From NCBI GenBank assembly GCA_036787835.1, contig DAIQON010000001.1, forward strand, positions 257,804 to 321,803: a DNA stretch of 64,000 nt, read 5' to 3'. The translations under genes were made by a program, and so were the position numbers. Below are positions 1-6,411 of this stretch, piece after piece. The notes beneath the pieces are model-generated. The model ran no database searches. It was given only the letters and a program-made list of their open reading frames with translations, and was not told the DNA's origin. The stretch comes from DAIQON01 sp036787835 (GTDB lineage Bacteria; Patescibacteriota; Saccharimonadia; Saccharimonadales; UBA4665). How positions within the stretch are numbered: the stretch's first letter is position 1; every line of letters starts with the position of its first letter.

Positions 1-2
1 TT

Positions 3-419
3 TCTAGATTTGGTGACATTCGCTTTACCGGACAAATTATATTTGTCGCTATTGTATTTCTGATTTCATGGAGTGGAGCACGGGCAATTCAGTCAAATTA
101 TTCGCTCCAAGAACAAGCCGCTCAACTAAACCAGCAAAACCAATTGTCTAGCTTAGAAAATAACAATATAAGCTTACAAAATCAGTACTACAATAGTAAT
201 CAATATGTTGAGCTTTCTGGCCGCCAAAATTTTGGTTTAGCCTATCCGGGAGAGACAGAGCTAATAGTACCAAGTAATGTAGCCGGCCAATATACGACAA
301 ACTTACCAGATAAGAACGCTAAGTTAACAAAAAGCCCAGTAAACCAGCCGGGCTATCAGAAAAACTTTGAAGCCTGGGTCGATTTCTTTCTGCATCGTAA
401 CGACTTCCAAACCAACTAA
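3..419 (+). CDS. Septum formation initiator (FtsB/DivIC-like), 5' truncated by window edge
   Basis: The reading frame is open from the window edge and stops at 419, so only the C-terminal 138 residues are visible. It shows one hydrophobic membrane segment (IIFVAIVFLISW), then a Gln/Asn-rich coiled coil, then a conserved-looking tail (AYPGETELIVP). This order is that of FtsB/DivIC bitopic divisome proteins, which link FtsL and FtsQ during cell division. The tail after the coiled coil is longer than in E. coli FtsB. A first internal ATG at 144 would cut off the membrane helix and is not the start. Assignment is by architecture. Confidence 0.75.
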   Translation, partial: SRFGDIRFTGQIIFVAIVFLISWSGARAIQSNYSLQEQAAQLNQQNQLSSLENNNISLQNQYYNSNQYVELSGRQNFGLAYPGETELIVPSNVAGQYTTNLPDKNAKLTKSPVNQPGYQKNFEAWVDFFLHRNDFQTN

Positions 420-483
420 TGCCCCTGTTAATTACTTGGCAAGTCTTTAATTGTATGCTATAAAGTAATGACGACAAATATAT

Positions 484-558
484 CGCGGGGTGGAGCAGCG
501 GCAGCTCGATTGGCTCATAACCAATAGGTCGCAGGTTCGAGTCCTGCCCCCGCAACCA
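484..558 (+). tRNA. Initiator tRNA-fMet (CAT)
   Basis: A 75-nt cloverleaf with anticodon CAT and encoded CCA. The acceptor stem starts with C and faces A at position 72 (CGCGGGG with CCCCGCA), the 1-72 mismatch that marks bacterial initiator tRNAs. The T-arm is GCAGG-TTCGAGT-CCTGC. A -10-like TATAAA lies about 20 nt upstream. The 3' half is the integration site of the element to the right: the minus-strand recombinase gene ends inside this tRNA. Confidence 0.95.
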
Positions 559-2101
559 AGTTATACTTTAGAGTCCTCGAAGGGCTCTTTTTTATGTCTG
601 CCAATCTGTAAAGTACACTAATTTCAGAGGTTCCATAACGGCGATTTTCAGCGTCGTATACTACTCCATTAGGGAATATCATTTTCTGGAACTGTTGCTG
701 TAACTCGAAGTCAGCATCTGCCCACTGGCGGTCTACCTGATCCATGAAAGTAATGGCATACTCAATTTCACCTTCTCGCAGGGCTTGAATGGCCTCTGTG
801 TCCTTTAGTTTAGCTTCTGCATCAAGCTTTCTTATTTCTAAGGCGTCTACAAGCGTATCTTTATCATCTCGACTTATTTCTTCTCTGGTGAACTTCTCAA
901 TAGCCTTAAATCTAAGGTCAGCAATATCATTTAACTCAGTTCTTAAGATTTCGACCTCTTTATTTACTCGACCTAACTGATTGTTAGCCTCACGAATCAT
1001 AACTTCCTTGAACAGCTTAAGCGTACCATCGGTTGGTTTGATGCGCTTGAGCAGGGCTTGGAAGTCTTCATGGGCTAGTCGGGCTGGAATTGTGCGCTCA
1101 GAACACTTACCACAGTGGTAACGAGGTGAATGGCCACCATTGCCAGTCTTAGGCGCTGAAGCACGCATATACTTGTTACATTGTGGGCAGCGAATTGTAC
1201 CTTTAAGAATGTACATCGGATTTTTCTTGAGATGTACTTCTTCTAAGCGCGAATCTTTAGCGTGTAATAGCATCTGATTTCTATTATAGACCTCTTTGGA
1301 AATGATGCCTTCGTGCTTACCTTCGACCAGTTCATGGTTGGTGTGGCAATCTTGAATATAGCCAGCATAGGTAGCATTTTTAATCAGGCGATGAATGGAA
1401 TCTTTACCAATCAACTTACCATTACGGCTTCGTAAGCCAACTTCTTCTGCGTAGCGTGTTAGTTCAGCCTTGCTAATATCTCCAATACTAAAGCGTTCGA
1501 GTACCTTCTTGACCTTTGGAGACATAGTATCGTCTTGCTTAATAGATGGTCGTCGTTTGCCCTCACTGTTTTTAACTTTGCAGGAGACATAGCCAACTAC
1601 TGGCGGATGCTGATAGTAGCCTTGTCGGGCTAAGTTATTCATAACGTCTTTGGTGTATTCGCTCTTATTATGGTTATCGAGCTGTGCCATGCCTAAATGT
1701 AGTAGCTGCATAAATTCGCCACCAGGGCTATCATCAAATGCCTCGGTTGCAGAACGGATAGTAATGCCTCTTGGATGGAGCTTACTAAAGATGTCGGCAT
1801 AAAAGGTCGGAGCATCTCTCGATGCCCGACTCATTTTATACACGACTACGTGATTGATTTTATTACGCTCATGTATAGCGTACTTAATCATTTCCTGTAG
1901 GCCTTCACGCTTGGCGTTCTTGGCACTTTTCGCTATATCTTTAAACCACTCAACGATTTCTATATTGCTGGCTTCGGCATACTCACGGATGCGCTGCATC
2001 TGGGTTTCAGGGCTGGCATTGTCCTTTTGCTTAATGCTTGATACCCGGATGTAGGCGACTGCTCGTTTTCGTTCTGGGTTTGATTCGTCGATAGTAATCA
2101 T
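515..2101 (-). CDS. Large serine recombinase (integrase of element 1)
   Basis: A 528-residue large serine recombinase. The N-terminal resolvase domain carries YIRVSS with the likely nucleophile Ser21, and later RASRDAP. A Recombinase domain follows. Around residues 300-345 is a zinc ribbon (CPQCNK ... HCGKCSE), then a coiled coil, as in phage and ICE integrases. The last 15 or so codons are the antisense of tRNA-fMet (tail GLEPATYWL), so the host tRNA supplies the stop codon. The gene sits right at the element end, as expected for an integrase acting on the tRNA T-arm. It lies 5 nt downstream of a small gene (2107-2277), so the two are probably co-transcribed. Confidence 0.93.
   Translation of the reverse strand: MITIDESNPERKRAVAYIRVSSIKQKDNASPETQMQRIREYAEASNIEIVEWFKDIAKSAKNAKREGLQEMIKYAIHERNKINHVVVYKMSRASRDAPTFYADIFSKLHPRGITIRSATEAFDDSPGGEFMQLLHLGMAQLDNHNKSEYTKDVMNNLARQGYYQHPPVVGYVSCKVKNSEGKRRPSIKQDDTMSPKVKKVLERFSIGDISKAELTRYAEEVGLRSRNGKLIGKDSIHRLIKNATYAGYIQDCHTNHELVEGKHEGIISKEVYNRNQMLLHAKDSRLEEVHLKKNPMYILKGTIRCPQCNKYMRASAPKTGNGGHSPRYHCGKCSERTIPARLAHEDFQALLKRIKPTDGTLKLFKEVMIREANNQLGRVNKEVEILRTELNDIADLRFKAIEKFTREEISRDDKDTLVDALEIRKLDAEAKLKDTEAIQALREGEIEYAITFMDQVDRQWADADFELQQQFQKMIFPNGVVYDAENRRYGTSEISVLYRLADIKKSPSRTLKYNLVAGAGLEPATYWL
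533..546. repeat. Left attachment core of mobile element 1
   Basis: AGGTTCGAGTCCTG in the T-arm of tRNA-fMet is repeated exactly, same orientation, at 14540-14553. Everything between looks like one element, with the recombinase gene abutting this end. GGTTCGA-TCC is common to most T-arms, so 14 identical bases show a tRNA-derived site but do not alone prove that these two sites recombined. The bases after the right copy do not continue as tRNA 3' sequence. Confidence 0.6.
570..593 (+). terminator. Rho-independent terminator of tRNA-fMet
   Basis: AGAGTCC and GGGCTCT form a 7-bp stem (one G-T pair) around a TCGAA loop, followed by six T. It lies 11 nt after the tRNA CCA and inside the recombinase coding region on the other strand. 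Confidence 0.8.
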
Positions 2102-2106
2102 AATTA

Positions 2107-2277
2107 CTACTCTAATCCCTTATTTGACTTATTAACATATTTCTTTTGTAAAAAAGCTTTTGCAAAGTCTGTCAGGAGTAGGATGACTTCCATTACTTGG
2201 TTGTCATCCATGTCCTGAGCCTCTTTGCCTAATAGCTTTCGTGCCTCCTTAACACTGATTATTGGTAGTTCTTTCAT
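2107..2277 (-). CDS. Small protein of unknown function upstream of the recombinase
   Basis: A 56-codon ORF, starting MKELPIISVKEARKLLG and rich in charged residues, predicted mostly helical, with no cysteines or membrane segment. It lies between the ATPase gene (stop at 2282) and the recombinase start (2101), with gaps of 4-5 nt, so it fits tightly in the operon. 'ISVKEARKLLG' resembles antitoxin/plasmid-type small proteins, but no family can be assigned. A directionality factor is possible from position only. Confidence 0.6.
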   Translation of the reverse strand: MKELPIISVKEARKLLGKEAQDMDDNQVMEVILLLTDFAKAFLQKKYVNKSNKGLE

Positions 2278-2281
2278 GGCG

Positions 2282-3664
2282 TTAGAACGGCAATTCTTCG
2301 ATATCTATTACTTCGGCTTTATCGCCAAATGTTTCAGCAATATCCGAATCAGCACCCTCATAGTCAGCAGTGTCTTCATCCTCGTCGGGTATACTGCTGC
2401 TTCCTATATTGTTTTCGTCGTCCAACAATAAAGGAAAGATGTGTTTACTCCGCTTGTCTCCAACTGAGGCTTTAGCTTCTTGTATGATGCCAGCCGCTTC
2501 AAGTTGGGGAATAATCTGCTTACGCAGATAGTCTTCGTTCAGAGTTCTGCCCGTTACGCTAATGTGAAACTTAATTAAGTCAGCTCGACTAATCCCAAGT
2601 TCACCTCGCACAAGCGCAAAATGCTCAACAACAGTACTGTGTTCCTTATCATCCTTATGCTCCTCTACATACGCCACCATTTCGTAATATGCAGGAACGA
2701 TAAAGTCTTCATAGAAGCTGAGTAGCGCAGGTGATATGCCAAGCTCTAGGCTTCGTGAGAAGTATTCCCACAACTCAAATGCTTGGTCAATATCTGATTG
2801 GGTAGCCTTGAAAGTACCATCATCTTGTTTCCTCTGCCACACATTAAGCAAGGCTATGGCTTTTATTAAATCCATGACATGCCCCATATCTCGCATGTGT
2901 CTAGGCTTCATAGCTCCGACCATGGCATCAAACCGATTCTCAACTGCTTGTTCATCCGGCACCAAGATATCGTCTACATACTCGTCTCGAATTGCTATGA
3001 TTCGTTGTATGAGCAACTGCCTACGCTTATCTGATTCAATCATCTTTAGGTATTTGTTTTTATCAGCATGCTTCATGGCCTGTAAATGAACACCCTCACG
3101 TAACTTGTCGTCTGTAACTTCAGGGCTAAGTAAAATTGCTCGTGTTGCCTCTTGATCGTCTATTCGCAGGGCAGCAGAGCAGAACACTGACGAGGGAAAC
3201 CCACGCAAGATAATCTGCTGTGCTCGGTTTTGACCCTTTTTACCTTTGTTCGTTATTAGGTACTCCAATTCACGCTTATCGTGAGAGAGTACCGAACGTA
3301 ATTTAGCCTGTAACTGTGAGTTTGGCATTTCGTAAAAGATTAAAATCTTTCGCTCGAGGTTTACTGTTATATCGCCACCCTCATCTGGCTCATCGCCTTC
3401 CATATAGAAGAACGAAGTTGGGCTTGCACCGCTCAGTTCAATCTTGTCCTCTTCGGGAAACAGGTTGGCAATTTCGGTTGCCATATATGTCTTACCCGAT
3501 GAACTCGGTGCATTAAAGCTGATGTTGATTTGATTTTCATCTGTATAGGCTGACAACATCGCCAAAAATGTTACGATCTTATTTTCTTTGTCGTGCTTGA
3601 TGGTTAGGGACAAAATGTCCGCTAACTCATCAAGACTCATCTCCTTAAACGTCTGCTGGCTCAT
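2282..3664 (-). CDS. P-loop ATPase, candidate replication/helicase protein of element 1
   Basis: About 460 residues with an early Walker A motif (NAPSSSGKT, about residue 52) and a hydrophobic strand ending in IFYEMPN that could be Walker B. A winged-helix-like region follows (RADLIKFHISVTGRTLNEDY), then an acidic tail. P-loop proteins with an SSSGKT-type loop and C-terminal winged helix are common in plasmids and integrative elements as replication or partition ATPases; that role here is inference. The Met at 3664 is preferred to the one at 3688 because it cuts the overlap with the upstream gene from 44 to 20 nt. The exact family is not recognised. Confidence 0.6.
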   Translation of the reverse strand: MSQQTFKEMSLDELADILSLTIKHDKENKIVTFLAMLSAYTDENQINISFNAPSSSGKTYMATEIANLFPEEDKIELSGASPTSFFYMEGDEPDEGGDITVNLERKILIFYEMPNSQLQAKLRSVLSHDKRELEYLITNKGKKGQNRAQQIILRGFPSSVFCSAALRIDDQEATRAILLSPEVTDDKLREGVHLQAMKHADKNKYLKMIESDKRRQLLIQRIIAIRDEYVDDILVPDEQAVENRFDAMVGAMKPRHMRDMGHVMDLIKAIALLNVWQRKQDDGTFKATQSDIDQAFELWEYFSRSLELGISPALLSFYEDFIVPAYYEMVAYVEEHKDDKEHSTVVEHFALVRGELGISRADLIKFHISVTGRTLNEDYLRKQIIPQLEAAGIIQEAKASVGDKRSKHIFPLLLDDENNIGSSSIPDEDEDTADYEGADSDIAETFGDKAEVIDIEELPF

Positions 3665-3944
3665 ATATCCCAGCTTTCTTAAGTTCACGTACGATTACTG
3701 TTCTTTGGTCATCTATCAATTTACATATGTCTGCTTTTAATTTTTCTATGGTCATATCTTCGTCACAGAATCCCTCAGCGTCTTTACCCCAAATGTTAAT
3801 TGCGCTGTGGCAAGTGTCTTTTATGGGCTTACCATAATATTTCAAGTAATATGTGTAGCCCCATTTGTTGAGAGTCAATCGAATAGACATGTTATTGCTA
3901 TCCATCCTGTTTAGTATCGTGTACCTTTTCTTTAAATCTTTCAC
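3645..3944 (-). CDS. Hypothetical protein, element 1
   Basis: 99 residues, basic at the start, no membrane segment. Starts with GTG at 3944, with a good GGAGG seven nucleotides upstream. It overlaps the ATPase gene that follows and heads the recombinase-side operon. Aromatic-rich middle (WGYTYYLKYYGK) and a helical C-terminus. No family recognised. Confidence 0.65.
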   Translation of the reverse strand: MKDLKKRYTILNRMDSNNMSIRLTLNKWGYTYYLKYYGKPIKDTCHSAINIWGKDAEGFCDEDMTIEKLKADICKLIDDQRTVIVRELKKAGIYEPADV

Positions 3945-4021
3945 TGTGTTCCTCCATTGGCTTGGGAGCCATTTCTTAATTTATTGGTGGAACTTGCAAG
4001 TTCTGTATGAAGTATATGAAT

Positions 4022-4047
4022 AAAAAAGAGGGCTGTGATTCAGCCCC
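4022..4047 (-). terminator. Terminator of the 4071-4874 gene
   Basis: On the minus strand GGGCTG pairs with CAGCCC around a five-base loop and is followed by CTC and six T. It separates the 4071-4874 gene from the downstream operon. Confidence 0.75.
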
Positions 4048-4070
4048 GATTTACTTACGATTTGAACAGA

Positions 4071-4874
4071 TTAAGCGAGTAGTTGTGTTACGATTTCGTC
4101 CGATACATTGGCGTGTGGAGAAAATCTCACCTTATCTTTCGTGCTACCAGCAAAAAAGTATGGTTTTAAGTTCTTTTTAAAACCGCATTGACGAGCAAGC
4201 TCAGTCATATCTCGCTTTTGAGTGCACATTTGAACGTCTGTTTGGATAATCGTCTTAGTAATAAATGTGTCAGGGTGCTCAGTCATATATCGCATAAAGT
4301 GGTATGGGGCATTGTCGGTACGAAGTCGCTTAATAATAACCTCTTCGCCATTCGGCAGATACATAATAACGTCATTGCCAATCATCTTTATCGTGGCTTG
4401 CAAGGTTTTCGACGGGCTAATAATGTCGGGGTTATTTAGGGCAAAACCTGGAGTGTCTTCCTGTTTTTTTGGAGTCCAGTCAATATCAGGATTATTAAAC
4501 TCAAACCTTTCCTCAAGTAATGACCAGTCTTCATCCGGGTGCTGTTCAACCGCATTTACTGGCGAACGCAAAAACACAAAATATCTATGAAATTTTTGCA
4601 ATGTATCATGGAAATTGGGTAAAAGCGTAACAAGGGCTACGACTTCCTCTCTTGGAAATTCCTCACCGTGGTGCATATCAGTGTAATGCACTACTTCGAT
4701 ACACTTGTAGTCAGCTCTTGTTGAGAGTACAACTAATGCGTCATAAGCTTCTTTATAGTACAGGTTGTTTTGTGCAATAAGTGTCGATGAGACTTCAATA
4801 GTATCGTTAGACATATACTCTGCTTTCACTTTTATACCAGAAAGCATCATGTGAATTGCCTCAGCACTAATCAT
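4071..4874 (-). CDS. Hypothetical protein, element 1
   Basis: About 267 residues. Start taken as MISAEAIH at 4874, because the upstream extension to 4922 is hydrophobic and has no ribosome-binding site, while TAGGAT lies about 13 nt before this ATG. The C-terminal third (TIIQTDVQMCT ... ELARQCGFKK) looks like a winged-helix or DNA-binding fold; the middle has a Pro/Asp-rich linker. It is divergent from the DUF4352 gene, with a structured intergenic region between. Function unknown. Confidence 0.6.
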   Translation of the reverse strand: MISAEAIHMMLSGIKVKAEYMSNDTIEVSSTLIAQNNLYYKEAYDALVVLSTRADYKCIEVVHYTDMHHGEEFPREEVVALVTLLPNFHDTLQKFHRYFVFLRSPVNAVEQHPDEDWSLLEERFEFNNPDIDWTPKKQEDTPGFALNNPDIISPSKTLQATIKMIGNDVIMYLPNGEEVIIKRLRTDNAPYHFMRYMTEHPDTFITKTIIQTDVQMCTQKRDMTELARQCGFKKNLKPYFFAGSTKDKVRFSPHANVSDEIVTQLLA

Positions 4875-4965
4875 AATGATAATTATCCTACAGATGTCGT
4901 GTCTTACCAAGCACACTGTCAAAACAATATAGGTTCAGCCTGTATACCTCTATCACAAAAGAATA

Positions 4966-5181
4966 TATAATTGCTTGCAAGTGGTTCTACCACCCATGAC
5001 CTAAACCATCCGTAAGGTTGGCATGGTTGCCTAATCCATACAGAACAAACAGCTCGTCGTCAGAGCACTGTTCTGTATGGTCATAGTCCGAAAGGATTAT
5101 GGGTGGCCTTCGGGTCATCGCTGGCGGCGAGCTTTTTGATTGCCGCCTAATATCAACTAAATCCATACAGAGGAGACAGCA
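4966..5181 (+). promoter_or_regulatory. Promoter and structured leader before the DUF4352 gene
   Basis: A TATAAT at 4966-4971 would start a transcript near 4979, leaving a leader of about 200 nt. Visible pairings are: GTGG/CCAC (4981-4993); CCACCCAT (4990-4997) with ATGGGTGG (5099-5106), which competes with the first; a 12-bp stem CCATACAGAACA (5036-5047) with TGTTCTGTATGG (5069-5080); ATGACC (4996-5001) with GGTCAT (5112-5117); and GGCGGC (5123-5128) with GCCGCC (5142-5147) around a TTTTT. The overlaps suggest alternative folds. The stems could equally belong to a replication or transfer origin. Confidence 0.5.
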
Positions 5182-5751
5182 ATGTCAAAAGACAAAAGCG
5201 GCAACTGGTTCAGACGCCATAAAATATTAACCGTAATACTGGGCATTATTGTCCTAGTCGTAATCGTTAAGGCTACGGGTGGTAGCAAGCCTTCGACTAC
5301 GGCCAGTAATAAAAGTACGTCAAACACTCAAACTAAAACCCCAACCCTAGCGAAGATTGGTCAGGCAGCAGACGATGGCAAGTTTGAGTTTACGGTTGCT
5401 AGCGTTAAATGTGGTCAACCAAGCGTTAGCGATAGCTCAGGCTACGTTACAAAATCAGCGCAAGGCCAATACTGTTTAATGACTGTGAGCGTCAAGAACA
5501 TTGGCGATAAGCAACAGCTATTCTCAGAGAGCGACCAAAAGCTTCTAAATGCCACAAGCCAACAGTACTCACCTGATACTACGGCTACGCTCTACAACGA
5601 CAACAATACTGATGCTTTCTTAAGTGAAATCAATCCAGGCAACACCGTTACAGGTGTTCTCGTCTATGACATCCCAAAAGACCAAACACCAATTACAGCT
5701 GAACTGCATGACAGCTCGCTTAGTAACGGCGTAAAAGTAAATCTTCAGTAA
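5182..5751 (+). CDS. Membrane-anchored DUF4352-like protein
   Basis: 189 residues: a basic N-terminus (RRHK), one membrane helix (ILTVILGIIVLVVIV), a Ser/Thr/Lys-rich linker, then a beta-rich domain with the pattern of DUF4352 / telokin-like extracellular domains (YCLMTVSVKNIGDKQQLF, then NPGNTVTGVLVYDIP). Probably exposed on the outer face of the membrane. GGAGA lies 7 nt before the ATG. A strong terminator follows, so it is a single-gene unit. It may change the host surface or the element's exposure to phage; that is inference. Confidence 0.7.
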   Translation: MSKDKSGNWFRRHKILTVILGIIVLVVIVKATGGSKPSTTASNKSTSNTQTKTPTLAKIGQAADDGKFEFTVASVKCGQPSVSDSSGYVTKSAQGQYCLMTVSVKNIGDKQQLFSESDQKLLNATSQQYSPDTTATLYNDNNTDAFLSEINPGNTVTGVLVYDIPKDQTPITAELHDSSLSNGVKVNLQ

Positions 5752-5774
5752 CAAATAATTGCTCACACTAAATT

Positions 5775-5810
5775 GCTCTAGGCCAGTCGTAGCCTAGAGC
5801 TTTTTATTTT
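5775..5810 (+). terminator. Terminator after the DUF4352 gene
   Basis: A perfect 9-bp stem, GCTCTAGGC with GCCTAGAGC, an 8-base loop and TTTTTATTTT. Confidence 0.92.
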
Positions 5811-5969
5811 ATTCAGTTCATCACTCACAAACCCAAGAGCGACCAACTTCAGAATGCCAAAAATTATTGTGTGGGTATATGTGCGCCTCCTAGATGACTG
5901 AATGCTACTTTCCCTGAAGCTAGCCTAGCCCTTTCTGAAGCCATCTAACGCCCCCAATCGGCATTGTTG

Positions 5970-6074
5970 TATAAATACTCATCTGACTTTGTAACAGGGG
6001 TTAGAAGCCCTCTGAGATGATAGTTGAAATCAATATGTCTTTTACATTGAAATTGGGATAGATTTACCCTGTTA
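5970..6074 (+). promoter_or_regulatory. Leader of the 6074 gene with a start-codon-trapping helix
   Basis: TATAAA (5970-5975) could serve as a -10. The leader then holds TAACAGGG (5992-5999), which pairs with CCCTGTTA (6067-6074); the last base of the helix is the A of the start codon. The same helix sequence occurs before the DUF2000 gene of the second element (58892/58958). The rest of 5811-5969 shows nothing recognisable. Confidence 0.4.
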
Positions 6075-6325
6075 TGAACATACAAGATATGACAATCGAG
6101 CAACTCCTCAATGTTGAGGTAACGTCTGTTGAGCAAGGACGGCAATTAGCGGCTGACATCCTTGCAGAACAGTTAGAGCTACACCGCCAGATGATAGGTC
6201 TTTACGAGAACGAGAAGTGGCAAGAATTAAGCGATAGGCACTACGACCTACGGAAGATTAGGCATGCTGTCCTACACCTCACTGGCAAAATGGCTATTGA
6301 GCAAAAACGCGCTACAAAACGATAG
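6074..6325 (+). CDS. Small hypothetical protein upstream of hsdR
   Basis: 83 residues, charged and predicted helical (IEQLLNVEV, then EKWQELSDRHYDLRKIRHAVLH), no membrane segment. It lies 86 nt before hsdR on the same strand. No Shine-Dalgarno is visible; the ATG lies in a possible long-range helix. Function unknown; a regulator or accessory factor of the restriction system is possible from position only. Confidence 0.55.
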   Translation: MNIQDMTIEQLLNVEVTSVEQGRQLAADILAEQLELHRQMIGLYENEKWQELSDRHYDLRKIRHAVLHLTGKMAIEQKRATKR

Positions 6326-6411
6326 TATCGGCAGTATGATTCTCGCTTGCTGAGCTAATCCTCGTCTACATCTGGCGTATAGGGGTTAAATCTGCCATAA
6401 TACACCTATAA

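Noticed and set aside
319..555. A minus-strand ORF through tRNA-fMet
   Set aside because: It reads the tRNA antisense (GQDSNLRPIGYEP type), a common artefact; no start signal.
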